The notes under the pieces: model-generated | The model's database searches: none | Seen by the model: only the letters and a program-made list of their open reading frames with translations | What the model was told of the DNA's origin: nothing | Part shown: in pieces, positions 43,095-52,927 of the stretch | Position numbering within the stretch: the first letter of the stretch is position 1 | Layout: the number at the start of each line of letters is the position of its first letter | Origin: Streptomyces sp. SS1-1 | GTDB taxonomy: Bacteria > Actinomycetota > Actinomycetes > Streptomycetales > Streptomycetaceae | DNA length: 64,000 nucleotides | Direction: 5' to 3' | NCBI RefSeq assembly: GCF_008973465.1 | Contig: NZ_WBXN01000004.1 | Span: forward strand, 6,550,501-6,614,500 | Program-made: the position numbers and the translations under genes

Positions 43095-44351
43095 ATGCCT
43101 CCTGCCGTGCGCTTCGGCGTCAACTACACCCCGAGCGAAGGGTGGTTCCACCACTGGCTGGACTTCGACCCGGACTCCGTGCGCGCCGACCTCGACTCCA
43201 TCGCCGCGCTGGGCCTGGACCACATCCGCGTCTTCCCGCTGTGGCCGTACTTCCAGCCCAACCGCACCCTGATCCGCGGCCGGGCCGTCGAGCACCTCGT
43301 CCAACTCGTCGACGCCGCCGCCGAACGCGGCCTCGACGTCAACGTCGACGGTCTCCAGGGCCACCTCAGCAGCTTCGACTTCCTGCCGGCCTGGACCCGC
43401 ACCTGGCACCGCCGCAACCTCTTCACCGACCCGGACGTCCTCGACGGCCAGGCCGCCTACCTGCGCGCCCTCGCCGCCGCCCTCGCCGACCGGCCGAACT
43501 TCCTCGGCATGACCCTCGGCAACGAGGTCAACCAGTTCTCCGCGAGCCCCCACCCCGACCCCGACCGGGCCACCGAGGCCGACATCGACCGCTGGCTCAC
43601 CCGGATGCTCGCCGCCTGCGAGGAGGGCGCCCCCGGCCGGCTGCACCTGCACGCCGAGTACGACGCCACCTGGTACCAGGACGACCAGCCGTTCACCCCG
43701 GGCCAGGCCGCCCGGCACGGCGCCGTCACCGCCGTCCACTCCTGGGTGTTCAACGGCACCGCCCAGCGGCACGGCCGCGCCTCCGTGCCGTCCGAGCACC
43801 ACGCCGCCTACCTGATCGAACTCAGCAAGGCGTGGGCCGACGACCCGCACCGCCCGGTGTGGCTCCAGGAGGTCGGTGCGCCCGCGCCCCTCGTGCCGCC
43901 CGAGCACGCCGCCGCGTTCACCGAGGCGACCGTCACCCACGCCCTGGACTGCCCCGGCCTGTGGGGGATCACCTGGTGGTGCTCGCACGACGTGTCCCGC
44001 GACCTCGCCGACTTCCCCGAACTCGAGTACGGGCTCGGCCTGCTGACCAACGACCGCACCCCGAAGGACACCGCCCGGGTGCTGGAGCGGGCGGCCCGCG
44101 CGACGCCCCGGGCACCCGAGCCCCGTACGACGGCCCTGATCGTCCCCGCCGATCCGGCCCGCCGCTCCCTGTGCGCGCCGGGCGGCCCGGTCTTCGACGC
44201 CTTCTTCCGGCTCACCGCCGACGGCGCCCGCCCCACCACCGTCCTCGACAGCCGCGCGGACGACCCCGCCCATCTCTCGGCACGCGGCATCACCGAGGTC
44301 GTCGCTCCCGACCAGGTACTCCCCACCCCCCAAGGAGGCACCCGCTCGTGA
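43095..44351 (+). CDS. Cytoplasmic GH5 glycosidase, probable beta-mannosidase
   Basis: A 418-aa clan A (beta/alpha)8 glycosidase without a signal peptide. It begins RFGVNYTPSEGWFHHW; the acid/base is Glu144 in LGNEVNQ and the nucleophile Glu259 in WLQEVGAP, and ITWWCSHD carries the conserved strand-8 Trp. It resembles the GH5 group (subfamily 18 by memory) whose bifidobacterial member cleaves Man-beta-1,4-GlcNAc. Between an importer, a GH85 and a GH38, hydrolysis of the N-glycan core beta-mannose is the most economical role. The stop overlaps the GH85 start. Confidence 0.85.
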   Translation: MPPAVRFGVNYTPSEGWFHHWLDFDPDSVRADLDSIAALGLDHIRVFPLWPYFQPNRTLIRGRAVEHLVQLVDAAAERGLDVNVDGLQGHLSSFDFLPAWTRTWHRRNLFTDPDVLDGQAAYLRALAAALADRPNFLGMTLGNEVNQFSASPHPDPDRATEADIDRWLTRMLAACEEGAPGRLHLHAEYDATWYQDDQPFTPGQAARHGAVTAVHSWVFNGTAQRHGRASVPSEHHAAYLIELSKAWADDPHRPVWLQEVGAPAPLVPPEHAAAFTEATVTHALDCPGLWGITWWCSHDVSRDLADFPELEYGLGLLTNDRTPKDTARVLERAARATPRAPEPRTTALIVPADPARRSLCAPGGPVFDAFFRLTADGARPTTVLDSRADDPAHLSARGITEVVAPDQVLPTPQGGTRS

Positions 44352-46348
44352 ACCCCACCAGACGCACCGTCCTCATCGCCGGCGCGGCGGCCGCACTCCT
44401 GCCGTCGCTCCCCGCGCAGGCCGCCGCCAAGGCCCCGGCGGGCCCGCCGTACGCCTCCTACTGGTACCCGGACTCCCTGCCCGCCGGGACACCTGATCCC
44501 GGCATCACCTGGCGCAGCCTGAAGTCCTGGCGCCCGGCCGGCGACCCCGACCTCGCCCTCAACGCCTCCACCGTCCCGCTCGCCCCCCGCTTCACCCCCA
44601 CCCCGGCCAACCCGACCGCGCGCGTGGACCAGGCCCGCATCCAGTCCCTGGTGTCCTTCGGGCCGACCGCGAGCAACCCGTCGCAGGGCTCGCCCACCGC
44701 CGACTACTACGCCCTCACCCACTGGGCGTACATCGACGAGCTGGTGTTCTGGGGCGGCTCCTCCGGCGAGGGGCTGATCCTCGCGCCGAACGCGCCGATC
44801 GTGGACGCCGCCCACCGGCACGGCGTGCCCGTCCTCGGCAACGTCTTCCTGCCGCCCGTCGCCTACGGCGGGCAGCTGCGGTGGACCCGGGACCTGGTGC
44901 AGCGGGACGCGGCGGGCCGGTACCCGCTGGCCGCGAAGCTGGTCGAGGTCGCGAAGGCGTACGGCTTCGACGGCTGGTTCGTGAACGCCGAGACCGGCGG
45001 CGGTGACGCGGCGCTCGGCGCGGACATGCTCGGCTTCCTGCGGGAGCTGAAAGCGCGCGCCCGGGCCGAGGGGCAGCGGGTCACCTGGTACGACGCGATG
45101 ACCGTGAACGGCTCCGTGAGCTGGCAGGGCGCGCTCAATGAGCGGAACGAGCCCTTCTTCCAGGCGGCCGACGACATGTTCGTCGACTTCCGCTGGACGG
45201 CGGCGACCCTGGCCTCCTCCGGGCAGCTGGCGGAGCGACTGGGCCGCGACCGCAGGGAGTTGTGGGCGGGCGTCGACGTCGAGTCCAACGGCTGGAACAC
45301 GTCCGTCGACTGGGACGCCATCGTGCCCCGCGACCGCTCCCACGTCGTGTCCCTCGGCTTCTACCGGCCCGAGTGGACCCGCAACCACCTGCCCGCCGAC
45401 CACAGGACACCCGGCGACTTCCACGCCGCCGACGACCGCTTCTGGACCGGCCGGTCCCTCGACCCGTCCCGCCCGGACGCCGGTGACGCCTGGCGGGCCC
45501 CGGCCGTCTCCGTCGCCGACCGGTCCACCGTGACCCGGCTGCCGTTCGCCAGCGTCTTCAACACCGGGCACGGGCTGCGCTGGTACGAGAAGGGGACGGT
45601 CACCTCGGACACGCCCTGGAACCACCTCGGCCTCCAGGACCGCCTGCCCTCCCGCCGCTGGGTCGTCCGCACCGAGGGACAACGGCCTACCGTCACCTTC
45701 GACTTCGACGACGCCTGGCACGGCGGGTCCAGCGTGCTCGTCGCCGGGGACCTCGACCGGCCCGCCGTCCTCGACCTGTACGCGACCCGGCTGCCGCTCA
45801 CCCGGCACACCGTCGTCGAGCTGACCCACCGCACCGACGCCGGACGCGTCGACGTGGAGCTCGCCGTCGCCACCGCCGACCCGGCCGCCCCGGGCGAGGC
45901 ACCGCCGTACACCTACCACCACGTGACCACGGGAGACGGCTGGACCACCACGACCGTACGGCTCACCGGGCTCACCGGCACCGTGCACGCCCTCGGGGTG
46001 CGGCTCACCCCGGCCGGCGGCGGTCCCGTGCGCTGGCGGCTCGGCGGCATCGCCGTCCACGACACGGCCCCCACCCCCGCCGCACCCTCCGGGTTCCGCG
46101 TCACCGGCGCGTCCGGCGGCGACCTGCGGTTCTCCTGGAACCCCGCGCCCGGCGCCACCCGCCACCACACCCTGCACCGCGTGCTGCCCGACGGCACCCG
46201 GCGCTTCCTCGGCGGCACCTGCCAGCACGCCTTCTTCACCGCAGGGCTGCGCCCCGAACCGGGCGAGACGGCGGCACGGTTCGAACTGCGCGCCGTAGGG
46301 GAGCTGTACACCACGTCGGCCCCCGTGACCGTGACCCACCGCTGGTGA
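44348..46348 (+). CDS. Tat-exported GH85 endo-beta-N-acetylglucosaminidase
   Basis: A 666-aa secreted enzyme. The first 26 residues form a twin-arginine signal (TRRTVLIAGAAAALLPSL, AQA). The GH85 barrel contains YWYPDSLPAG, the DELVFWGGSSGEG region and the catalytic pair Asn213-x-Glu215 in FVNAETGGGD; Endo-A/Endo-M use the same N-x-E. Jelly-roll-like modules and a fibronectin-like end (about 580-666) follow. GH85 enzymes cut the chitobiose core of N-glycans. GTG 44348 is preceded by AAGGAGG and overlaps the GH5 stop. This is the extracellular, committing step of the locus. Confidence 0.93.
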   Translation: MNPTRRTVLIAGAAAALLPSLPAQAAAKAPAGPPYASYWYPDSLPAGTPDPGITWRSLKSWRPAGDPDLALNASTVPLAPRFTPTPANPTARVDQARIQSLVSFGPTASNPSQGSPTADYYALTHWAYIDELVFWGGSSGEGLILAPNAPIVDAAHRHGVPVLGNVFLPPVAYGGQLRWTRDLVQRDAAGRYPLAAKLVEVAKAYGFDGWFVNAETGGGDAALGADMLGFLRELKARARAEGQRVTWYDAMTVNGSVSWQGALNERNEPFFQAADDMFVDFRWTAATLASSGQLAERLGRDRRELWAGVDVESNGWNTSVDWDAIVPRDRSHVVSLGFYRPEWTRNHLPADHRTPGDFHAADDRFWTGRSLDPSRPDAGDAWRAPAVSVADRSTVTRLPFASVFNTGHGLRWYEKGTVTSDTPWNHLGLQDRLPSRRWVVRTEGQRPTVTFDFDDAWHGGSSVLVAGDLDRPAVLDLYATRLPLTRHTVVELTHRTDAGRVDVELAVATADPAAPGEAPPYTYHHVTTGDGWTTTTVRLTGLTGTVHALGVRLTPAGGGPVRWRLGGIAVHDTAPTPAAPSGFRVTGASGGDLRFSWNPAPGATRHHTLHRVLPDGTRRFLGGTCQHAFFTAGLRPEPGETAARFELRAVGELYTTSAPVTVTHRW

Positions 46349-46388
46349 CCACCGCCCGCCCGGACGACCTACCGATGGAGCATCCCGC

Positions 46389-49300
46389 ATGCATGACGAC
46401 CGCACCCTGGTCGAAGCCCGCCTGAAGCGCGTCCTCGACGAACGCGTCCGCCCCGCCGTGTACCCGGAGTCCGTGCCGCTCGACGTGGCCGTGTGGCACG
46501 CCCCGGACGAGCCGGTACCGGTCGCCGAAGGACTCGCCGCCCCGGCCGAACCGATCGAGGCCGGCGCCCGCTGGGGCGCACCCTGGGGCACCAGCTGGTT
46601 CCGGGTCACCGGGACCGTCCCCGAGGCGTGGGCCGGGCGGACCGTCGAGGCGCTGCTCGACCTCGGCTTCGACGAGAACATGCCCGGCTTCCAGTGCGAG
46701 GGCCTGGTGTACCGGCCCGACGGCACCCCGGTGAAGGGACTCAACCCCCGCAACCAGTGGGTGCGCGTCGCCGCGCCCGCCGAGGGCGGCGAGGAGGTGA
46801 CGCTGCACATCGAGGCGGCCTCCAACCCCGTCATCCTCGACTACCACCCCTTCCTGCCGACGAAGCTGGGCGACAAGGAGACCGCGGGCAGCGAACCGCA
46901 GTACACCCTGGCCCGGATGGACCTCGCCGTCTTCGACGAGGAGGTCTGGCAGCTCGTCGCCGACCTGGAGGTGCTCGGCGAGCTGATGGCCGAGCTGCCG
47001 GTCGAGTCGGCCCGCCGCTGGGACCTCCTGCGGGCCGTGGAACGCGCCCTGGACGCCCTCGACCTCCAGGACGTCAACGGCACCGCGGCCGCCGCCCGCG
47101 CCCGGCTCACCGACGTCCTCGCCGCGCCCGCCGTGCCGTCCGCGCACCGCGTCAGCGCCGTCGGGCACGCGCACATCGACTCGGCTTGGCTGTGGCCGCT
47201 GCGCGAGACCGTGCGCAAGGTGGCCCGCACCACCTCCAACATGACCGCCCTCGTCGAGGACGAACCCGACTTCGTCTTCGCCATGTCCCAGGCGCAGCAG
47301 TGGGCGTGGGTCAAGGAGCACCGGCCCGAGGTGTGGGCGCGGGTGAAGAAGGCCGTCGCCGACGGGCGGTTCGTCCCGGCGGGCGGGATGTGGGTGGAGT
47401 CCGACACCAACATGCCCGGCTCCGAGGCGATGGCCCGTCAGTTCGTGCACGGCAAGCGGTTCTTCCTCGACGAGTTCGGCATCGAGAACGACGAGGCGTG
47501 GCTGCCCGACACGTTCGGCTTCGCCGCAGGACTGCCGCAGATCATCAAGGCGGCCGGCTCCAAGTGGCTGCTGACGCAGAAGATCTCGTGGAGCCAGACC
47601 AACAAGTTCCCGCACCACACCTTCTGGTGGGAGGGCATCGACGGCACCCGGATCTTCACCCACTTCCCTCCCGTCGACACCTACAACTGCTCGATGAAGG
47701 GCGCCGAGATCGCCCACGCCGCCCGCAACTTCAAGGACAAGGGCCGCGCCCGGCACTCCCTCGCGCCGACCGGCTGGGGCGACGGTGGCGGCGGCACGAC
47801 CCGCGAGATGATCGCCAAGGCGGCCCGGCTGCGCGACCTCGAGGGCTCGGCGACCGTCGTCTGGGAGACCCCGGACGCGTTCTTCCGCAAGGCCGAGGCC
47901 GAGTACCCGGACGCCCCGGTCTGGGTCGGCGAGCTGTACCTGGAGCTGCACCGGGCCACCCTCACCAGCCAGGCGGGCACCAAGCAGGGCAACCGGCGCA
48001 GCGAGCACCTGCTGCGCGAGGCGGAGCTGTGGGCGGCCACGGCCGCGGTGCGCACCGGCTTCCCCTACCCGTACGAGGAGCTGGACCGGATCTGGAAGAC
48101 GGTGCTGCTGCACCAGTTCCACGACATCCTGCCCGGCTCCTCCATCGCCTGGGTGCACCGCGAGGCCCGCGCCACCTACGCGCGCCTCGCCGGTGAGCTG
48201 GAGGCGATCATCGACGCCGCCCAGCGGGCCCTGGCGGGGGAGGGGACGACCGAACTCGTCTTCAACGCAGCCCCGCACCCCCGTGCCGGGGTACCGGCGG
48301 GTGGCGCGCGGACCCCGGTGACCGAGGACCGCACGGCCCTCACGCCCCGCCCGGACGGCGGCTTCGTCCTCGACAACGGCCTGCTGCGCGTGGAGATCGA
48401 CGCGCGCGGACTCGTCGTGTCCGCGTACGACGTCGAGGCGGACCGGGAGACGGTCGCGCCGGGCGGAGCCGCGGGACTCCTCCAGCTTCACCCGGACTTC
48501 CCGAACATGTGGGACGCCTGGGACGTCGACGCGTTCTACCGGCACACCGTCACCGACCTCACCGACGTGGACGAGATCACCGCGGCCGACGGCGAGGTCC
48601 GGATCGTGCGGACCTTCGGCGACTCCCGCGTCACCCAGCGGCTGTCGCTGGCACCGGGGGAGCGGCGGGTGCTGTTCGACACCGAGGTCGACTGGCACGA
48701 GACGGAGAAGTTCCTGAAGCTGGCGTTCCCGCTCGATGTGCACGCCGAACGCTACGCGTCCGAGACGCAGTTCGGGCACTTCCACCGGCCCACCCACACC
48801 AACACCAGCTGGGAGGCGGCCAAGTTCGAGGCCTGCAACCACCGGTTCGTGCACGTGGAGGAGCCCGGCTGGGGCGCCGCCGTCGTCAACGACTCGACGT
48901 ACGGCCACGACGTGACCCGGACGGTCCGCACCGACGGCGACCGGGGCACGACCACCACGGTCCGTGTCTCGCTGCTGCGCGCCCCGCGCTTCCCCGACCC
49001 GGAGACCGACCAGGGCGTGCACCGCTTCCGGCACGCGCTGGTGCCGGGCGCCGGGATCGGGGACGCGGTGCGGGAGGGCTGGCGGATCAACCTGCCCGAG
49101 CGGCGCCTCGCGGGCACCCGCGAGGTGGCCCCGCTGGTGAGCGTCGACCGGGACGCCGTGGTGGTCACGGCCGTGAAGCTGGCGGACGACGGCAGCGGGG
49201 ACGTGGTGGTCCGTCTGCACGAGGCGCACGGCGGCCGGGTCCGGGCCACGCTGACGGCCGGGTTCGAGGTGGCCGGCGTGACGGCGACGGACCTGCTGGA

Positions 49301-49397
49301 ACGTCCGCTGCCCGAGTCACCGTCCTACGAGGGCCGTCGGGTCGCGTTGCGGCTGCGGCCCTTCGAGCTGGTGACGCTGCGGCTGCGGCGAGCCTGA
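46389..49397 (+). CDS. Cytoplasmic GH38 alpha-mannosidase
   Basis: A 1002-aa GH38 enzyme without a signal peptide. After an N-terminal beta domain, the metal-binding motif GHAHIDSAWLWP supplies His260, His262 and Asp264, and WLPDTFGF carries nucleophile Asp374. LLHQFHDILPGSSI is the conserved zinc His/Asp strand, and the C-terminal half is the usual large beta-sandwich. It removes alpha-linked mannose from imported glycans, leaving Man-beta-GlcNAc for the GH5 enzyme. ATG 46389 is 40 bases after the GH85 gene. A hairpin at 49398-49438 ends the operon. Confidence 0.94.
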   Translation: MHDDRTLVEARLKRVLDERVRPAVYPESVPLDVAVWHAPDEPVPVAEGLAAPAEPIEAGARWGAPWGTSWFRVTGTVPEAWAGRTVEALLDLGFDENMPGFQCEGLVYRPDGTPVKGLNPRNQWVRVAAPAEGGEEVTLHIEAASNPVILDYHPFLPTKLGDKETAGSEPQYTLARMDLAVFDEEVWQLVADLEVLGELMAELPVESARRWDLLRAVERALDALDLQDVNGTAAAARARLTDVLAAPAVPSAHRVSAVGHAHIDSAWLWPLRETVRKVARTTSNMTALVEDEPDFVFAMSQAQQWAWVKEHRPEVWARVKKAVADGRFVPAGGMWVESDTNMPGSEAMARQFVHGKRFFLDEFGIENDEAWLPDTFGFAAGLPQIIKAAGSKWLLTQKISWSQTNKFPHHTFWWEGIDGTRIFTHFPPVDTYNCSMKGAEIAHAARNFKDKGRARHSLAPTGWGDGGGGTTREMIAKAARLRDLEGSATVVWETPDAFFRKAEAEYPDAPVWVGELYLELHRATLTSQAGTKQGNRRSEHLLREAELWAATAAVRTGFPYPYEELDRIWKTVLLHQFHDILPGSSIAWVHREARATYARLAGELEAIIDAAQRALAGEGTTELVFNAAPHPRAGVPAGGARTPVTEDRTALTPRPDGGFVLDNGLLRVEIDARGLVVSAYDVEADRETVAPGGAAGLLQLHPDFPNMWDAWDVDAFYRHTVTDLTDVDEITAADGEVRIVRTFGDSRVTQRLSLAPGERRVLFDTEVDWHETEKFLKLAFPLDVHAERYASETQFGHFHRPTHTNTSWEAAKFEACNHRFVHVEEPGWGAAVVNDSTYGHDVTRTVRTDGDRGTTTTVRVSLLRAPRFPDPETDQGVHRFRHALVPGAGIGDAVREGWRINLPERRLAGTREVAPLVSVDRDAVVVTAVKLADDGSGDVVVRLHEAHGGRVRATLTAGFEVAGVTATDLLERPLPESPSYEGRRVALRLRPFELVTLRLRRA

Positions 49398-49438
49398 GGC
49401 GGACGGGGCGGGCGCGGCCACGCACCCGCCCCACCGCC
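49398..49438. terminator. Bidirectional terminator between GH38 and GntR genes
   Basis: GGGGCGGG/CCCGCCCC (49405-49412, 49425-49432), extended by GGCGG/CCGCC (49398-49402, 49434-49438), directly after the GH38 stop and 14 bases before the convergent GntR stop. Confidence 0.65.
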
Positions 49439-49452
49439 GGAACGGCCCCGGC

Positions 49453-50160
49453 TCAGAACGCCTCCAGCTGGGAGCGCAGCCACTCCTCCACCTCTCCCAC
49501 GTGCGCCGCGGCGGCGGCGCGGGCCGCCTCCGGGTCGTGGGCGGCCAGGGCGCGGTGGATGGCCGCGTGCTCGCGCCGGGTGCGCTCGAAGGCGCCCTCC
49601 TCCTGGTAGCCGCGCCACACACGGGCGCGGAAGGTGCGCGACGACAGGCCCTCCAGGATCGCGGCCATCGTGTCGTTGCCGGCCGCCGCCGCGATCTCCC
49701 GGTGGAAGGCGAGGTCGTGGGCGAGGATCTCCTCGGGGTCGTCGGTGGCGTTCATCGCCGTCAGGTGCTTCTCCACCTGGGCGAGCTGGTCCGGGGTGAT
49801 GCGGGCCGCCGCCAGAGCCGTCGCCGTCGACTCCAGGACCCGCCGCACCTCCAGGAGTTCGACCAGGCGGGGCCCCCGGGACAGGTCGGCGACCACCCCG
49901 AACGTCTCCAGCAGATCACCGGCCTCCAGCTGCGTGACGTAGATGCCCGATCCGTGCCGGGCCTCCAGGACGCCCAGCACGGTGAGCGCGCGGATCGCCT
50001 CCCGCATCGAGCTGCGGGAGATGCCCAGTTGCACGGCCAGGTCGCGTTCGGTCGGCAGCCGCTGGCCGGGTTCCAGCCGGCCCTCCCCGATCATCGCCTT
50101 GATCCGCTCGATGGCCCGCTGGGTCACGGTCCCCTTCTGCGGCGCCGTCTCGTCGTCCAC
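49453..50160 (-). CDS. FadR-subfamily GntR regulator of the fucose operon
   Basis: A 235-aa GntR regulator. The winged helix has RLPTERDLAVQLGISRSSMR and LEARHGSGIYV; the FCD effector domain has the metal-binding Asp/His pattern LAFHREIAAAAGN and HAAIHRALAAHDP. It is divergent from the sugar importer operon, and a GTGGTCGGACCAC site typical for FadR-type regulators lies 66 bases from its start. GTG 50160 follows GGGAGG. A fucose pathway sugar acid is the likely effector. Confidence 0.9.
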   Translation of the reverse strand: MDDETAPQKGTVTQRAIERIKAMIGEGRLEPGQRLPTERDLAVQLGISRSSMREAIRALTVLGVLEARHGSGIYVTQLEAGDLLETFGVVADLSRGPRLVELLEVRRVLESTATALAAARITPDQLAQVEKHLTAMNATDDPEEILAHDLAFHREIAAAAGNDTMAAILEGLSSRTFRARVWRGYQEEGAFERTRREHAAIHRALAAHDPEAARAAAAAHVGEVEEWLRSQLEAF

Positions 50161-50225
50161 GCCGTTCCTCCCGTCGCCGCCAGGCACCTGCGGGGCACCT
50201 GCTGTGCGGCAGTGTAATCACCGAG

Positions 50226-50304
50226 GTGGTCGGACCACTATCGCCGGAAGCCGTGAAAATCGGCTCCAGAGGGTGTTGTCTCGCCGAAGTGGTCTGATAA
50301 GTAT
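50226..50304 (+). promoter_or_regulatory. Fucose operon promoter with GntR operators
   Basis: TTGTCT (50276-50281), 17 bases, AAGTAT (50299-50304) is the likely promoter. A perfect 13-bp palindrome GTGGTC-G-GACCAC lies at 50226-50238, and a second, degenerate copy GTGGTCTGATAAG (50289-50301) overlaps the spacer and -10. The placement fits repression of the operon and autorepression of the divergent gntR. Confidence 0.65.
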
Positions 50305-50357
50305 GCGGGCATCTGCTCGACCCCTGTGCTCGAACACGCTCGACGAGGAGCCGCCCC

Positions 50358-51428
50358 ATGCCCGGCACACCAGCGCGGAAGCAGACCAGGTCACGCACGG
50401 CGAGGGCGGTGGGAGCGCTGGCGGGCGCCACGCTCCTCCTCGCCGCGTGCGGCAGCACCGAGGACACCGGAGCGGCGGGCGCCGCGGGCGGCGGAACCGG
50501 CCGGGTCGGGGTGATCCTGCCGCTGCTCACCTCGCCGTTCTGGCAGTCGTACAACGACTACGTGCCGAAGATGGCGAAGACGGAGGGCGTGGACACGCTG
50601 AAGACCGTCAACTCCAACAGCGACCCCTCCCAGCAGATCACCGACATCAACAACCAGCTCAACCAGGGCGTGAAGGGCCTCGTCGTCGCCCCCCTGGACA
50701 GCGCGGCCATCGAGGCCGGTCTCGACCAGGCCGCACGCAAGGGCGTGCCGGTCGTCGCCGTCGACGTCGCCCCCGACCACGGCGAGGTCGCCATGGTGGT
50801 GCGCGCGGACAACGTGGCGTACGGCGAGAAGGCCTGCGACTACCTCGGCAAGAACGTCACCAGTGGCAAGGTCGTGCAGATCATGGGCGACCTCGCCTCG
50901 GTCAACGGCCGTGACCGCTCGGAGGCGTTCCGCGCCTGCGTGAGGAAGAACTTCCCGAAGCTGAAGGTCCTGGAGATACCGGCCAAGTGGGAGTCCGACA
51001 CCGCGGCCTCCAAGCTGGACACCCTCCTGAACGCCCACCCCGACATCAAGGGCATCTACCTCCAGGCCGGCGGCGTCTACCTCGCCCCGACCCTGCAGAC
51101 CCTCAAGTCCAAGGGGATGCTGAAGAAGGCCGGGCAGGACGGGCACATCCGGATCGTCTCCAACGACGGCATCCCGCAGGAGTACGACGCCATCCGCAAG
51201 GGCGAGATCGACGCGACGGTCTCCCAGCCCGCCGACCTGTACGCCAAGTACGGCATGTACTACATCCGCGCCGCCATGGAGGGGAAGACCTTCCGGCCCG
51301 GCCCCACCGACCACGACTCCACCATCGTGAAGCTGCCCAGCGGCATCCTGGAGGACCAGCTGCCCGCCCCGCTGGTCACCAAGGAGAACGTCGACGACCC
51401 CGAGCTGTGGGGCAACACGGTCCGATGA
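50358..51428 (+). CDS. RbsB-type sugar-binding lipoprotein (probable L-fucose)
   Basis: A 356-aa periplasmic-type binding protein. The signal (ARAVGALAGATLLLAAC) ends in a lipobox with Cys31. The mature part follows the ribose/autoinducer-2 binding fold: GRVGVILPLLTSPFWQSYND, QITDINNQLNQGVKGLVVAP and PDIKGIYLQAGG. It belongs to CUT2 systems that import monosaccharides. Downstream catabolic genes suggest L-fucose. GAGGAG precedes ATG 50358. Its stop overlaps the ATPase start. Confidence 0.92.
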   Translation: MPGTPARKQTRSRTARAVGALAGATLLLAACGSTEDTGAAGAAGGGTGRVGVILPLLTSPFWQSYNDYVPKMAKTEGVDTLKTVNSNSDPSQQITDINNQLNQGVKGLVVAPLDSAAIEAGLDQAARKGVPVVAVDVAPDHGEVAMVVRADNVAYGEKACDYLGKNVTSGKVVQIMGDLASVNGRDRSEAFRACVRKNFPKLKVLEIPAKWESDTAASKLDTLLNAHPDIKGIYLQAGGVYLAPTLQTLKSKGMLKKAGQDGHIRIVSNDGIPQEYDAIRKGEIDATVSQPADLYAKYGMYYIRAAMEGKTFRPGPTDHDSTIVKLPSGILEDQLPAPLVTKENVDDPELWGNTVR

Positions 51429-52927
51429 CGACCCCACTCGTCGACGCGCGGGGCATCGTCAAGCGCTACGGCCCCACCACCGCCCTCGCCGACGGCCGGA
51501 TCACCGTCCTGCCCGGCGAGTCCCACGCCCTCGTCGGCCGCAACGGCGCCGGCAAGTCGACCCTGGTCGGCATCCTGACCGGGCTCCAGGGCGCCGACCG
51601 CGGCGAGGTCCGCTTCGACGGCGAACCCGCGCCGCCGCTCGCCGACCGCGACGCCTGGCGCCGCAAGGTGGCCTGCGTCTACCAGAAGCCCACCGTCGTC
51701 CCCGAACTCACCGTCGCCGAGAACCTGTTCCTCCACCGGCAGCCCCAGCGGCGCGGCGTCATCAGCTGGCGCCGGCTGCGCGCCGAGGCCGCGGACCTCC
51801 TCGCCGCCTGGGACGTACGCGTCGACCCGGACGCCCGCACCGCCGACCTCGGCGTCGAGGACCGGCAGATGGTGGAGATCGCCCGGGCGCTGAGCTTCGG
51901 CGCCCGCTTCATCATCCTCGACGAGCCCACCGCCCAGCTCGACAAACGGGAGATCGAGCGGCTGTTCACCAGGATGCGGGCCCTGCAGGACTCCGGCGTC
52001 ACCTTCCTGTTCATCTCCCACCACCTCCAGGAGGTGTACGAGGTCTGCCAGACCGTCACGGTCCTGCGCGACGCCCGCTGGATCACCACGGCCCCCGTCG
52101 CCGACCTGCCGCGCCGGGCCCTGGTCGAGGCCATGGCGGGGGAGTCCCCGGAGGCCGTCGCCGCACAGGGCGCCGCGCCGCGCGACACGGACCCGGACGC
52201 ACCCGTCCTGCTCGAGGCGCGGGCGCTCAGCTCACCCGCGTACACCGGCGTCGACCTCACCGTGCGCGAGGGCGAGGTCGTCGGACTCGCCGGGATCAGC
52301 GGCAGCGGCAAGGTCGAACTCGCCGAGACCTTCGCCGGACTGCACACCCCGGCGAGCGGCACCGCGCGACTCGGCGGCGCCACCCTGCCGTTCGGGGACG
52401 TACGGGCCGCCCTGCGCGCCGGCGTCGGCTGTGTGCCCCGCGACCGGCACGACCAGGGCCTCGTCGCCGGCATGACCGTCGGCGACAACGCCACCCTGAC
52501 CGTCCTGGACCGCCTCGGCCGGTTCGGGTTCGTCGGCACCGAGCGCAGACGCGCCCTCGCGACCGCCCTCGTCGACCGGCTCGGCATCCACACCGAGGGC
52601 CCCGGCCAGCCCGTCGCCGACCTGTCCGGCGGCAACGCGCAGAAGGTCGTCATGGCCCGCGCCCTCGCCTCCGGCCCCCGGCTGCTCGTCCTGATCAACC
52701 CCACCGCAGGCGTCGACGTGAAGTCCAAGGAGTCCCTGCTGGCCCGTGTCGACAGCGCCCGCGACGACGGGGTCGCCGTGCTCGTCGTCTCCGAGGAACT
52801 CGACGACCTGCGCCGCTGCGACCGCGTCCTCGTCCTGTTCCACGGCCGGGTCGTCGCCGAGCACCCGGCGGGCTGGCACGACCACGAGCTGATCGCCTCC
52901 ATCGAAGGAATGGACCACCATGGCTGA
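51425..52927 (+). CDS. RbsA-type tandem ABC ATPase with degenerate second domain
   Basis: A 500-aa protein with two nucleotide-binding domains. Domain 1 is complete: GRNGAGKST, the signature-equivalent LGVEDRQMVEIARAL, LILDEPTAQLD and ISHH. Domain 2 has GISGSGKVE (no Ser/Thr after the Lys), a good LSGGNAQK signature, but LVLINPTAGVD in place of LxLDEPT, so both the Walker B Asp and the catalytic Glu are changed. Domain 2 therefore probably binds but does not hydrolyse ATP. It energises the CUT2 permease whose start it overlaps. Confidence 0.93.
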   Translation: MTTPLVDARGIVKRYGPTTALADGRITVLPGESHALVGRNGAGKSTLVGILTGLQGADRGEVRFDGEPAPPLADRDAWRRKVACVYQKPTVVPELTVAENLFLHRQPQRRGVISWRRLRAEAADLLAAWDVRVDPDARTADLGVEDRQMVEIARALSFGARFIILDEPTAQLDKREIERLFTRMRALQDSGVTFLFISHHLQEVYEVCQTVTVLRDARWITTAPVADLPRRALVEAMAGESPEAVAAQGAAPRDTDPDAPVLLEARALSSPAYTGVDLTVREGEVVGLAGISGSGKVELAETFAGLHTPASGTARLGGATLPFGDVRAALRAGVGCVPRDRHDQGLVAGMTVGDNATLTVLDRLGRFGFVGTERRRALATALVDRLGIHTEGPGQPVADLSGGNAQKVVMARALASGPRLLVLINPTAGVDVKSKESLLARVDSARDDGVAVLVVSEELDDLRRCDRVLVLFHGRVVAEHPAGWHDHELIASIEGMDHHG

